Origin: an uncultured Roseburia sp.
GTDB lineage: Bacteria > Bacillota > Clostridia > Lachnospirales > Lachnospiraceae
NCBI GenBank assembly: GCA_900550935.1
Contig: URUD01000001.1
Coordinates: forward strand, 80,062 to 144,061
Length of the DNA stretch: 64,000 nucleotides
Reading direction: 5' to 3'
The position numbers were made by a program, and so were the translations under genes. The notes below the pieces were generated by a model. That model was given only the letters and a program-made list of their open reading frames with translations. It did not search any database and had not been told where the DNA came from. This document shows positions 52,259-60,941 of the stretch, piece by piece (positions within the stretch are counted from its first letter, which is position 1; every line of letters starts with the position of its first letter).

Positions 52259-52296
52259 AAAAGCTGCCGCATGGAAATCCCATGTGGCAGCTTTTG
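52259..52296 (+). terminator. Intrinsic terminator after secDF
   Basis: AAAGCTGCCGCATGG and CCATGTGGCAGCTTT form a 15-bp stem with one G-U pair around a short loop, followed by Ts. Confidence 0.85.
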
Positions 52297-52321
52297 TGTA
52301 TGAGAGGGAAAGGAAGAAGAT

Positions 52322-52609
52322 ATGAACGTAACAGTGGGAATGGGATATCTGCTTTTGTGCAATCTGCTTGGGTTTTGTCTGATGGGGGTGGATAAATTCC
52401 GGGCAAAAAGGCATCTGTGGCGCATCCGGGAACGCACATTATTTTTATGCAGCCTGCTTGGGGGCAGCCTTGGAACCTGGGCAGGTATGTACGTGTTCCA
52501 TCATAAGACAAGACACTGGTATTTTGTGATCGGGATGCCGGCAATCCTGATCGCGCAGGTCGTTGCAGCTTATCTGCTTGTTGGTAAGTATGGCTTATAT
52601 CATTTATAA
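52322..52609 (+). CDS. DUF1294 family small membrane protein
   Basis: A 95-residue protein with three hydrophobic helices. The family signature is present: GVDKFRAKRHLWRIRERTL, then LGGSLGTWAGMYVFHHKTRH. No function is established for the family. GGAAGAAG lies before the ATG, and it stands alone between the secDF terminator and the glyA promoter. Confidence 0.85.
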   Translation: MNVTVGMGYLLLCNLLGFCLMGVDKFRAKRHLWRIRERTLFLCSLLGGSLGTWAGMYVFHHKTRHWYFVIGMPAILIAQVVAAYLLVGKYGLYHL

Positions 52610-52640
52610 TAAATTGATATAGAAAAAAGTGCTTTTGTGA

Positions 52641-52669
52641 TTGCGAAAAAAAAGTAAGTCATATATAAT
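52641..52669 (+). promoter_or_regulatory. Promoter of glyA
   Basis: TTGCGA (52641-52646) and TATAAT (52664-52669) are 17 bp apart, about 68 bases before the start codon. No riboswitch fits in the remaining leader. Confidence 0.6.
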
Positions 52670-52736
52670 GGGGAGTATAGCTGAAAAAGACAGATGTTTT
52701 TCATGGAAAGACAGCAAGCGAAGGGAGAATACGAAA

Positions 52737-53975
52737 ATGTATACACTGGAAGATATTCAGGCAGTAGATATGGAAGTGGCAAATGCGATCACAGCTGAGT
52801 TTGAGAGACAGAACAGCCACATCGAATTAATTGCATCAGAAAACTGGGTCAGCCCGGCAGTAATGTCTGCAATGGGAAGCGTAATGACCAACAAATATGC
52901 AGAAGGATATCCTGGAAAGAGATATTACGGCGGATGTGACTGCGTGGATGTCGTAGAGCGTCTGGCGATCGAGCGTGCCAAAGAGCTGTTTGGCTGTGAT
53001 TACGTCAATGTGCAGCCACATTCCGGTGCACAGGCAAATATGGCAGTACAGTTTGCTGTTTTAAAACCGGGTGATACCGTTATGGGTATGAACTTAGACC
53101 ATGGCGGACATCTGACACACGGAAGCCCGGTCAATTTTTCAGGAACCTATTTTCATATTGTTCCTTACGGAGTCAACGACGAAGGATTTATCGATTACGA
53201 TAAGGTCATGGAGATCGCAATGGAGTGCAAGCCGAAGATGATCATTGCAGGTGCTTCTGCATATGCAAGAACGATCGACTTCAAGAAATTCCGTGAGATC
53301 GCAGATGCATGCGGAGCAGTTCTGATGGTGGATATGGCGCATATCGCAGGTCTGGTAGCTGCAGGACTTCATCCAAGCCCAATCCCATATGCAGATGTTG
53401 TAACGACCACAACCCATAAGACCTTACGCGGACCGCGTGGTGGTATGATCTTATGCAATCAGGAAGTAGCAGATAAATACAATTTCAACAAAGCAATCTT
53501 CCCGGGTATCCAGGGTGGACCTTTAATGCATGTGATCGCAGCGAAGGCAGTCTGCTTTAAAGAAGCATTACAGCCGGAATTTAAAGTATATGCGCAGAAT
53601 GTTGTTGACAATGCGCAGGCACTGTGCAAGGGCTTGATGGACAGAGGCATTAAGATCGTATCTGGTGGAACAGATAACCACTTAATGCTCGTAGATCTGA
53701 CCAACTATGACAAGACTGGAAAAGAAGTGGAGAAATTATTAGATTCTGTCAATATCACCTGCAATAAGAACACGATCCCGAACGATCCGAAGTCCCCGTT
53801 CGTAACAAGTGGTGTACGTCTTGGAACACCTGCCGTTACTTCCCGTGGAATGAACACCGAGGATATGGATCAGATCGCAGAGGCGATCGCCATGATGATC
53901 AAAGAGGGTGAGCCGGCAGCAGAGAAGGCAAAAGCGATCGTAAAGACATTAACAGACAAATATCCATTGAAATAA
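52737..53975 (+). CDS. glyA: Serine hydroxymethyltransferase
   Basis: A 412-residue PLP enzyme interconverting serine plus tetrahydrofolate with glycine plus methylene-THF, the main source of one-carbon units. Key segments are HIELIASENWVSPAV, NKYAEGYPGKRYYGG, the substrate/folate region VNVQPHSGAQANMAV and the PLP Lys in VVTTTTHKTLRGPRGG. ATG 52737 has GGGAG 9 bases upstream; longer in-frame starts run into the promoter. Confidence 0.96.
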   Translation: MYTLEDIQAVDMEVANAITAEFERQNSHIELIASENWVSPAVMSAMGSVMTNKYAEGYPGKRYYGGCDCVDVVERLAIERAKELFGCDYVNVQPHSGAQANMAVQFAVLKPGDTVMGMNLDHGGHLTHGSPVNFSGTYFHIVPYGVNDEGFIDYDKVMEIAMECKPKMIIAGASAYARTIDFKKFREIADACGAVLMVDMAHIAGLVAAGLHPSPIPYADVVTTTTHKTLRGPRGGMILCNQEVADKYNFNKAIFPGIQGGPLMHVIAAKAVCFKEALQPEFKVYAQNVVDNAQALCKGLMDRGIKIVSGGTDNHLMLVDLTNYDKTGKEVEKLLDSVNITCNKNTIPNDPKSPFVTSGVRLGTPAVTSRGMNTEDMDQIAEAIAMMIKEGEPAAEKAKAIVKTLTDKYPLK

Positions 53976-53979
53976 AAAT

Positions 53980-54003
53980 GGGAAAAATTCCCTCTTTATT
54001 TTA
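53980..54003 (+). terminator. Weak terminator after glyA
   Basis: GGGAA (53980-53984) and TTCCC (53988-53992) form a short stem followed by a T-rich stretch. Confidence 0.4.
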
Positions 54004-54040
54004 ATGAAAAATTAAGAATAAGGTATATTCGAATCGCGCT

Positions 54041-54087
54041 AAAAATGATAGAATAGACACGATGGTGTTTAATCTATCATTTTTTTG
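54041..54087 (+). terminator. Two-tier hairpin with T run just before exporter operon 2
   Basis: AAAAATGATAGA (54041-54052) pairs with TCTATCATTTTT (54073-54084). Inside it AGACAC pairs with GTGTTT around a GATG loop. Ts continue past the stem. It ends 16 bases before the first codon of the adaptor gene, so it may be an attenuator rather than a second glyA terminator. Confidence 0.65.
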
Positions 54088-54101
54088 CTTAAGGAGATAT
54101 T

Positions 54102-55640
54102 ATGAAGAAGAAAAAAGTAATCGCATTGATCAGCGTTATAGTTGTTGCTGCCGTATTGGGCGGAACCGGATATTACTATAGAGATTCTCTGGTTGAAATA
54201 AAAGACGAAGTGATTTCCAGAATACCGTTTTTAAATGGAGGAAAATCCGATGACAAAGTGTATGTGGAGAAGGTGTCAAAGATCATGAACACCTATACCG
54301 GTGCACAGAATCGTTATAATGGCGTGGTGGAATCACAGGACAGCTATGAGGTAAATGTCGATTCTTCCCGTACCATCAAAGAAATTTTGGTGGAAGTGGG
54401 GGATACCGTAGAAGAGGGACAGGAACTGGTCAAATACGATACGAATGAGCTTGAAATGCAGGTAAAACAGGCAAATCTTGAACTTGAGAGTATCAATAAT
54501 GAGATCGACAATGAAAAAAAGAAGATCAATACATATAAAGAGCAGCTCGCGAAGACAACAGATGAAGATGAGAAGTTTGATTTGAACACCGAGATCCAGA
54601 CCTCTGAAAACTCCATCGAACAGAACGAGTATGATATCGAGAGCAAGAAATTAGAGATCGAAAAATACAACAAACAGATTGACGAGTCAACAGTTGTGAG
54701 CAAAAAAGCTGGTGTGGTAAAAGAGATCAATGAAAACGGAACCGATCAGAACGGGAACTCCGCTGCTTTTATGACAATCCTGCAGGAGGGAGAGTACCGT
54801 GTCAAAGGTACGATTGATGAGCAGAATGTCTGGATGGTGACAGAGGGAACACCGGTTATCATCCGTTCCAGAGTGGATGAAACACAGACCTGGAGTGGAC
54901 AGCTGACAAAGATCGATACGGAAAACGTAGCCAAAGATGACAGCGATTCTTCTTATAGCAGTTCGGACAGTTCCAGTGCATCTGCAACCAAATATCCGTT
55001 TTATGTGCAGCTTGATTCGGCAGATGGACTGTTATTGGGACAGCATGTCTATATCGAGATGGATGGTGGTCAGGAGACGGCAAAAGAGGGTCTGTGGTTA
55101 TACAGTTACTACATCACAGAAGATGACGAGGGCTCTTTCGTATGGGCAGCAAACGATAAGAACCGTCTGGAAAAACGCTATGTGGAACTGGGCGAATATG
55201 ATGAAGAGCTTGGAGAGTATGAGATTCTTTCCGGACTTACGTTAGATGATTATATTGCATGGCCGATGGCAGGACTCTATGAGGGCGTGGCAACGGTTAC
55301 CAATGCGGATGAAGTGGATTATTCTTCCCCACTCTACAACCAGGACAGTACCGAATTTGACGAGTACGGAACCGAGAGTATCGACGGCATGTACTATGAT
55401 GACACCGAGTACATGGACGAGTACTACTATGACGATACCGAGTATCTGGATGAGGATGATTATCTGTTAGAGGATGACAGTGAGGATGATTCGGATTTTG
55501 AGGACGACGATTCCGACTACGAGGACGACGGTTCCGATGAGGAAGAGGATAACAGCGATGATGATACTGCAAGTAAAAACGGCAGTACCGGTGTTGTGTC
55601 AAAGCAGTCTGCAAATGACAGGGAGGTAGGGAAAGGATGA
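54102..55640 (+). CDS. HlyD/RND-type adaptor of exporter 2 (first), acidic tail
   Basis: A 512-residue protein. After one N-terminal helix (VIALISVIVVAAVLGGTGYYY) come the first lipoyl half (IKEILVEVGDTVEEGQELVKY), a coiled coil of about 70 residues, the second lipoyl half and a beta barrel (GEYRVKGTIDEQNVWMV). The last 95 residues are almost only Asp, Glu, Ser and Tyr, with a tandem repeat of YYDDTEYMDE/YYDDTEYLDE type. Such a tail is not usual for adaptors and may bind cations or a basic partner outside the membrane. The stop overlaps the ATPase start as ATGA. Confidence 0.85.
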   Translation: MKKKKVIALISVIVVAAVLGGTGYYYRDSLVEIKDEVISRIPFLNGGKSDDKVYVEKVSKIMNTYTGAQNRYNGVVESQDSYEVNVDSSRTIKEILVEVGDTVEEGQELVKYDTNELEMQVKQANLELESINNEIDNEKKKINTYKEQLAKTTDEDEKFDLNTEIQTSENSIEQNEYDIESKKLEIEKYNKQIDESTVVSKKAGVVKEINENGTDQNGNSAAFMTILQEGEYRVKGTIDEQNVWMVTEGTPVIIRSRVDETQTWSGQLTKIDTENVAKDDSDSSYSSSDSSSASATKYPFYVQLDSADGLLLGQHVYIEMDGGQETAKEGLWLYSYYITEDDEGSFVWAANDKNRLEKRYVELGEYDEELGEYEILSGLTLDDYIAWPMAGLYEGVATVTNADEVDYSSPLYNQDSTEFDEYGTESIDGMYYDDTEYMDEYYYDDTEYLDEDDYLLEDDSEDDSDFEDDDSDYEDDGSDEEEDNSDDDTASKNGSTGVVSKQSANDREVGKG

Positions 55641-56326
55641 TACTGAACATACAGCATGTATATAAAGATTATCAGCAGGAAAAGCTGGTGGTTCCGGTAT
55701 TAAAAGATGTTTCCCTCAGTGTAGAAGAAGGAGAATATGTGGCGATCATGGGACCATCCGGCTCCGGAAAGACCACATTGATGAATATTATCGGATGCCT
55801 GGACAAACCTACGAGCGGTGAATATGAACTGGCAGGAGAAAATGTATTAAAGTTAAAAGACAAAGAACTGTCAGATCTTCGTTTGAGAAGTATTGGATTT
55901 GTATTCCAGAGTTTTCATCTGATGCCAAGAGAGACGGCAGTGGAAAATGTTTCCCTGCCTCTTAGCTATGCCGGTGTGAAAAAGAAAGAACGGAGAGAAC
56001 GGGCAACCAGTGCGCTTGAGCGCGTGGGACTTGGTGACCGTGTGAATTTCAAACCGACACAGCTCTCTGGTGGACAGAAACAGAGGGTTGCGATCGCAAG
56101 GGCAATGGTAAACAACCCGAAGATCCTGCTCGCAGATGAGCCGACCGGAGCACTCGATTCCAAATCCGGGGAACAGATCATGGAATTATTTGAAAAATTA
56201 AATGAAGAGGGCGTGACCATTGTTATGATCACACATGACCCTAAGATAGCAGCCAATGCAAAGCGCGTCATCCGCATTATCGACGGAGTGATCTTTGAAG
56301 GAGACGGAGAGGAGGATGCGACATGA
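55637..56326 (+). CDS. MacB/LolD-like ABC transporter ATPase of exporter 2
   Basis: A 229-residue ATPase with Walker A GPSGSGKTT, Q-loop FVFQSFHLMP, signature LSGGQKQRVAIARAM, Walker B LLADEPTG and switch His in MITHDPK. It is the same subfamily as the ATPase at 39800. It is coupled to both neighbours by 4-base overlaps, so it is translated in step with the two adaptors. Confidence 0.94.
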   Translation: MILNIQHVYKDYQQEKLVVPVLKDVSLSVEEGEYVAIMGPSGSGKTTLMNIIGCLDKPTSGEYELAGENVLKLKDKELSDLRLRSIGFVFQSFHLMPRETAVENVSLPLSYAGVKKKERRERATSALERVGLGDRVNFKPTQLSGGQKQRVAIARAMVNNPKILLADEPTGALDSKSGEQIMELFEKLNEEGVTIVMITHDPKIAANAKRVIRIIDGVIFEGDGEEDAT

Positions 56327-58134
56327 AAGGAAAGCGTATCATTGCTGTTGTTGTTGCAGTTTCGCTTACCGGTGGTGCGATCTATGGCGGAATTACCGGT
56401 TACCAGTATTACCAGAGCAAAAATCTGGTGGCAGAGGTACAGCCGGTTTCCAATTTGAATATGGGATACGGGGGAGACCAGGAGACGAGTTACGGAATGG
56501 TAACAAACGATTCCTCCCAGGAGATCTACTTAGACAATGATTCCAAAGTGCAGGAAGTATTTGTGCAGGCAGGAGATGAAGTCCAGACCGGAGATCCGCT
56601 GATCCAGTATGACACCTCGCAGGTGGAGATCGATATCAAGCGCAAAAAGCTCGATATCAGTACCATTGAGAATAACATTGCCAAGGCAGAGCGTGCACTG
56701 AAAGTATTAAAAGAGACAAAGCCGGTCGAGAATAAGAGCTCTTCAAACACCAATAAGAGTTCGACTACGACTACGAAAAAGAAGACGACGACAACGACTT
56801 CCAGTGCGTTGCCGCAGGTCGATCCAAACGATAGCCGTATTTATAATTACCTTACAAGTTCTTCAGTTCCATTTAACTCGGAGAGCGCAGATGGCACAAA
56901 GAACAATCCTTATATTTACTATGTAAATAAGGGAGCCTATGCTTACGGCAGCTTTTTTAACTCCATCCGCCCGGCAGCAAAAGGGAAAAAGGGCAAATAT
57001 GTGGTTTTTATGATCTGTAAAAAAGATGCCAGCGGTCAGATGATGATGGAGGAAGTGACCGACAGCGACACCGAAAGCACCGAGACAACCGAGAGCACGG
57101 AAACAACCGAAGCGACCGAGACAACCGAGCAAAACAGCATCAGCACAACGATCCCGATGTTAGATGACAGTGTTTCCCCGAATACGATCACTTATAATGG
57201 AAATGCCCTGCCGACCGAATATGATGAAGACCGTGCATGGTATGTTTTCAGTGGGGAAGAGGTTGTGATCCGAAGCAATTATCAGGATTTATTAGATCAG
57301 ATCGAATCAGAAGATGACAGTGATGATTCTGATTCAGATGACAGCACGAGTACCGATGGTTACACGAAGGATGAGCTGGACGAAGCAATCTACACCAAGG
57401 AGCAGGAGATCAAAAAACTCGATATTGACCGCAGAAAAGAAGAATTAAATCTGGAAACACTCGAAAATACCGCATCGGACGGAATGGTATATGCCAAGAT
57501 CGATGGCGTAGTAAAATCCGTAAAGGATATTTCAAATACCAGCAGCTCCGATGATGACAACAGTAACAGCAGCAGAAACGAAAGTGCATTTATGGTGATC
57601 ACCGGTTCGGAAGGACTTTACGTCAGCGGAACCATCAGCGAGCTTCTCTTGGACGAGATCAAGCCCGGAATGGTGGTAACTGCCAACTCCTGGGAGACCG
57701 GAAATACCTTTGAGGCAACGATCACGGAGATCTCGGACTATCCGGTCAGCGGAAGTTCCTTTGGCGATGGAAATCCAAACGTTTCCTATTACCAGTACAC
57801 CGCTTACATCGAGGACAGTTCTGCGTTAAAGAATGGCGAATATGTAGACCTTACCATTCAGACCAATACGTCTGATACAAGTGCAAATTCAATTTACATT
57901 GAAAAAGCATATGTTAGAGAGGAAAACGGAAGATCCTATGTGATGATTGCAGACGAAAATAACCGTTTAAAGAAACAGTATGTCACAACCGGAAAGACGG
58001 TTTATGGTTCCTCCATTGAGATCACTTCCGGTCTGTTGGAAACCGATTTGATCGCGTTTCCTTATGGAAAGACAGCTGTGGAGGGTACTGCGGTTTCACA
58101 GGATAGCAGCGACAGCACAGATTACATGTACTAG
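56323..58134 (+). CDS. HlyD/RND-type adaptor of exporter 2 (second), low-complexity inserts
   Basis: A 603-residue protein. One N-terminal helix (IIAVVVAVSLTGGAIYGGIT), the first lipoyl half (VQEVFVQAGDEVQTGDPLIQY), then a coiled coil interrupted by about 240 residues. The interruption has a Thr/Lys/Ser-rich run (KSSTTTTKKKTTTTTSS), a small folded piece (NPYIYYVNKGAYAYGSFFNS) and repeated TETTE units. The coil then resumes (YTKEQEIKKLDIDRRKEELN), with the second lipoyl half and a barrel after it. The embedded folded piece looks like an extra domain unique to this adaptor. The permease follows after 11 bp. Confidence 0.83.
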   Translation: MKGKRIIAVVVAVSLTGGAIYGGITGYQYYQSKNLVAEVQPVSNLNMGYGGDQETSYGMVTNDSSQEIYLDNDSKVQEVFVQAGDEVQTGDPLIQYDTSQVEIDIKRKKLDISTIENNIAKAERALKVLKETKPVENKSSSNTNKSSTTTTKKKTTTTTSSALPQVDPNDSRIYNYLTSSSVPFNSESADGTKNNPYIYYVNKGAYAYGSFFNSIRPAAKGKKGKYVVFMICKKDASGQMMMEEVTDSDTESTETTESTETTEATETTEQNSISTTIPMLDDSVSPNTITYNGNALPTEYDEDRAWYVFSGEEVVIRSNYQDLLDQIESEDDSDDSDSDDSTSTDGYTKDELDEAIYTKEQEIKKLDIDRRKEELNLETLENTASDGMVYAKIDGVVKSVKDISNTSSSDDDNSNSSRNESAFMVITGSEGLYVSGTISELLLDEIKPGMVVTANSWETGNTFEATITEISDYPVSGSSFGDGNPNVSYYQYTAYIEDSSALKNGEYVDLTIQTNTSDTSANSIYIEKAYVREENGRSYVMIADENNRLKKQYVTTGKTVYGSSIEITSGLLETDLIAFPYGKTAVEGTAVSQDSSDSTDYMY

Positions 58135-58145
58135 GGAGGAACATT

Positions 58146-59399
58146 ATGTTTGAGAATATTAGATTATCGTTCCAGGGTATCTGGTCCCATAAGATGCGTT
58201 CTTTCCTGACCATGCTTGGTATTATTATCGGTATTGCAGCAATTATTGCAATTGTATCTACAATTAAGGGCACAAATGAGCAGATCAAAGACAACCTGAT
58301 CGGTTCTGGGGAGAATACGGTGGAGGTGTCTCTTTATCAGGGTGAGTGGGAATACGAAATGGATTACAACGGAATACCGGCAGGGGTTCCTCTTGTGGCA
58401 GATTCTGTGATACAGGAGATCAGGGATGTTGACCATGTGGAGAGCGTATCAAGGTATTTAAGCAGACAGGATTACAGTGGCGTGTATCATCTGAACACGG
58501 CACTTTCCGGTGGTTATGTCAAAGGAATTGACCAGAATTATTTTGATACCTGCAATTACATCATGAAAGAGGGACGTGGATTTACCGAGGATGATTATAA
58601 GAACTACCACAAGGTAGCAATCCTGGATTCGGATTCAGCATCAACATTATTTCAGGGCGAAGATCCAGTGGGCAGCACCATCGAGATCCAGAAAGAGCCT
58701 TATACGGTAGTGGGGATTGTTACAAAGTCAAAGACTTTTGAGCCGGTCATCAATTCGATTGACGATTATTATACCTATGCACAGGAAACGGCAGGCTCCA
58801 TTTATATTCCGGATACGACCTGGCCGATCATTTATCAATATGATGAGCCGCAGAATGTTGTGATAGCAGTAGATAGTACCGATAACATGACAAAAGCAGG
58901 AAAAGCAACAGCAGATATCTTAAATAATTATCTGTCACCGAAAGACGACACGATCCAGTATAAGGCAAAAGATTTATTAGAGCAGGCACAGCAGATTCAG
59001 GAACTGAGCAGTTCAACCAATACGATGCTGATCTGGATCGCCGGAATTTCCCTGATCGTAGGTGGTATCGGCGTTATGAACATCATGTTGGTGTCCGTAA
59101 CAGAGCGTACGCAGGAGATCGGACTGAAAAAGGCGATCGGAGCAAGAAAAGGCAAGATCCTGGCACAGTTTCTGACCGAGGCGGCAGTGCTGACAAGTCT
59201 TGGCGGACTGTTGGGCGTGATCGTCGGTATCATTCTAGCAGAGGTCATTTCCTATGTGACGACCATGCCGGTTGCTATCAGTATTCCGGCAGCAGTTGGT
59301 TCGGTACTGTTTTCCATGGTCATTGGTATTGTGTTTGGAGTATTCCCGTCCTATAAGGCGGCAAACTTGAACCCGATCGATGCATTACGGCACGAATAA
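58146..59399 (+). CDS. MacB-like ABC transporter permease of exporter 2
   Basis: A 417-residue FtsX/MacB permease. Helix 1 (MRSFLTMLGIIIGIAAIIAI) is followed by the external domain and then three helices with IAGISLIVGGIGVMNIMLVS and GLKKAIGARKGKIL, the family core. No glycine-rich insert is present, unlike the permease at 37734. GGGAGG precedes the ATG. It closes the operon adaptor-ATPase-adaptor-permease. Confidence 0.93.
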   Translation: MFENIRLSFQGIWSHKMRSFLTMLGIIIGIAAIIAIVSTIKGTNEQIKDNLIGSGENTVEVSLYQGEWEYEMDYNGIPAGVPLVADSVIQEIRDVDHVESVSRYLSRQDYSGVYHLNTALSGGYVKGIDQNYFDTCNYIMKEGRGFTEDDYKNYHKVAILDSDSASTLFQGEDPVGSTIEIQKEPYTVVGIVTKSKTFEPVINSIDDYYTYAQETAGSIYIPDTTWPIIYQYDEPQNVVIAVDSTDNMTKAGKATADILNNYLSPKDDTIQYKAKDLLEQAQQIQELSSSTNTMLIWIAGISLIVGGIGVMNIMLVSVTERTQEIGLKKAIGARKGKILAQFLTEAAVLTSLGGLLGVIVGIILAEVISYVTTMPVAISIPAAVGSVLFSMVIGIVFGVFPSYKAANLNPIDALRHE

Positions 59400-59418
59400 A
59401 AGTCAGGAGCACCGTAAG

Positions 59419-60594
59419 ATGAAAAGAATTGTAATGTTTTCGGGCGGAGTAGAGACACTGACCTACTTTTCGCGGGAAATGGCAAAAACATTTGAGCAAA
59501 AAGGATATCTGGTATTTTTTTATGATCTGAAGAAAGGCGCAGCGGATGAACGTCGGCTGCGCAAATTTATTAAGCCGGGAGAAACGGTGGTCATTACTTT
59601 TAATTTCGAGGGACTGGAAAAGGAACCGGGGGTCTATCATGAGAGAACCGGTTATATCTGGCAGGAGTACCGCCTTCCGTGCTTTAATATCGCAGCGGAT
59701 CATCCGTACTATTACCATGAGAGACTGCATGATCTGCCGGAGCAGTATTATCATATCAGCATCGATAAAAAACAGCAGCAGTATTTTGAAACCTATTATC
59801 CGGAATACAAAAGTCTTGGTTTTCTGCCGCTGGCAGGAACGGAACATGTTGGAGCGGAAAGCAGTGCGGGGCGGACAACGGACATCCTTTTGACCGGCAA
59901 CTATACGCCGCCATCGTTCTGTGACCCGTATATCAACTGGATCAACGAGGAATATGCAGCATTTTACCGTGGGATCATCGATGATCTGCTGGCACATCCT
60001 GAAATGACGGTAGAGGAAGTGGCAGGCAGCCACTGTGAGCGGGAGATGGGTGCGGTTGCGCCGGAGGATTTCAGGCTTGCCATGCACAAGATGATCTTTA
60101 TCGATCTGTTTGTGCGCAACTATTTCCGTGGCGAGGCGGTAAAGACACTGGTCGAAGCCGGACTTTCGGTGGATGTGATCGGAAAGGGCTGGGAGCAGCT
60201 TGCGTGCAGCAACAAAGAATGTTTGCACATCCATCCGCAGACTGATTCAGCAGCCTGTCTGGAAGAACTGGGCAGGGCAAAGATCTCCTTAAATGTGATG
60301 CCGTGGTTTAAAGACGGTGCCCACGACAGGGTATTTAACTCAATCTTAAATGGTGCACTCTGCGTTTCCGATCCCAGTGAGTATCTCTGCGGGGAATTAA
60401 AAGAGGGCGAGGGAGTCTGCTATTACGACTTAAGCCATCTGGAAAAACTTCCGGAAAAAGTGAAAGAATTATTGCAAAATGAAACCATGATGCAGGATAT
60501 GGTGGCAAAGGGAAAGAAAAAGGTACTGGAACGCCATACCTGGAAACAGCGTGCGGAGTGGCTGGAAGCACAGATCAAAAAACTGGGCTTTTAA
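59419..60594 (+). CDS. Glycosyltransferase-like protein (CgeB/GT4-type)
   Basis: A 391-residue soluble protein with two Rossmann-like halves. The C-terminal half has the nucleotide-sugar-binding style of GT-B enzymes: VDVIGKGWEQL, RAKISLNVMPWFKDGAHDR and VFNSILNGALCVSDPSEYL, resembling Glyco_trans_1_2 (PF13524) and spore-coat CgeB-like proteins. The donor and acceptor are unknown. ATG 59419 has AGGAG upstream. It starts 19 bp after the exporter permease, so it may be cotranscribed with it. Confidence 0.7.
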   Translation: MKRIVMFSGGVETLTYFSREMAKTFEQKGYLVFFYDLKKGAADERRLRKFIKPGETVVITFNFEGLEKEPGVYHERTGYIWQEYRLPCFNIAADHPYYYHERLHDLPEQYYHISIDKKQQQYFETYYPEYKSLGFLPLAGTEHVGAESSAGRTTDILLTGNYTPPSFCDPYINWINEEYAAFYRGIIDDLLAHPEMTVEEVAGSHCEREMGAVAPEDFRLAMHKMIFIDLFVRNYFRGEAVKTLVEAGLSVDVIGKGWEQLACSNKECLHIHPQTDSAACLEELGRAKISLNVMPWFKDGAHDRVFNSILNGALCVSDPSEYLCGELKEGEGVCYYDLSHLEKLPEKVKELLQNETMMQDMVAKGKKKVLERHTWKQRAEWLEAQIKKLGF

Positions 60595-60609
60595 CAGCAG
60601 TATATTTGC

Positions 60610-60638
60610 TTGCTTTTTTGGAAAAATGAGTATATAAT
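60610..60638 (+). promoter_or_regulatory. Promoter of the serS T-box leader
   Basis: TTGCTT (60610-60615) and TATAAT (60633-60638) are 17 bp apart. The leader would start near 60645. Confidence 0.65.
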
Positions 60639-60644
60639 ACCAAA

Positions 60645-60918
60645 AGATAAGGCAGTGATGGAAGCTACGGCGCGAATACTGTTTCAGAGAGCCGGTGGAT
60701 GGTGTGAACCGGTGCAGGATAGAGCCTTTCCACTTCCGGAGTCAGCGGTGAAAGCCGCAAGGGTCGTATCCTGTATCGTACGTTTTAAGAGGTCGCAGGG
60801 TTTTAAATAGCAGAGAAAACCTGTGGCAAGATGGGTGGCAACGCGGAAGAATAAGAGCCTTTCGTCCCAGATGTAGGTGTCCAAAGAGGCGCGTACGATC
60901 GGGATGAAAGGTTTTTTT
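60645..60918 (+). promoter_or_regulatory. T-box riboswitch (serine tRNA) controlling serS
   Basis: The 347-base gap before serS holds a tRNA-sensing T-box leader. An AGAGAGCC motif near 60688 belongs to stem I. The T-box sequence GGGTGGCAACGCGG lies at 60833-60846; its TGGC would pair with the tRNA acceptor end whose discriminator is G, as in tRNA-Ser. A terminator follows: CCTTTCGTCCC (60858-60868) pairs with GGGATGAAAGG (60901-60911) before seven Ts. Uncharged tRNA-Ser should favour the antiterminator and switch serS on. A TCC at about 60735-60737 is a tentative specifier codon. Confidence 0.9.
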
Positions 60919-60941
60919 GATCAAAAAACAAGGAGGATTAT

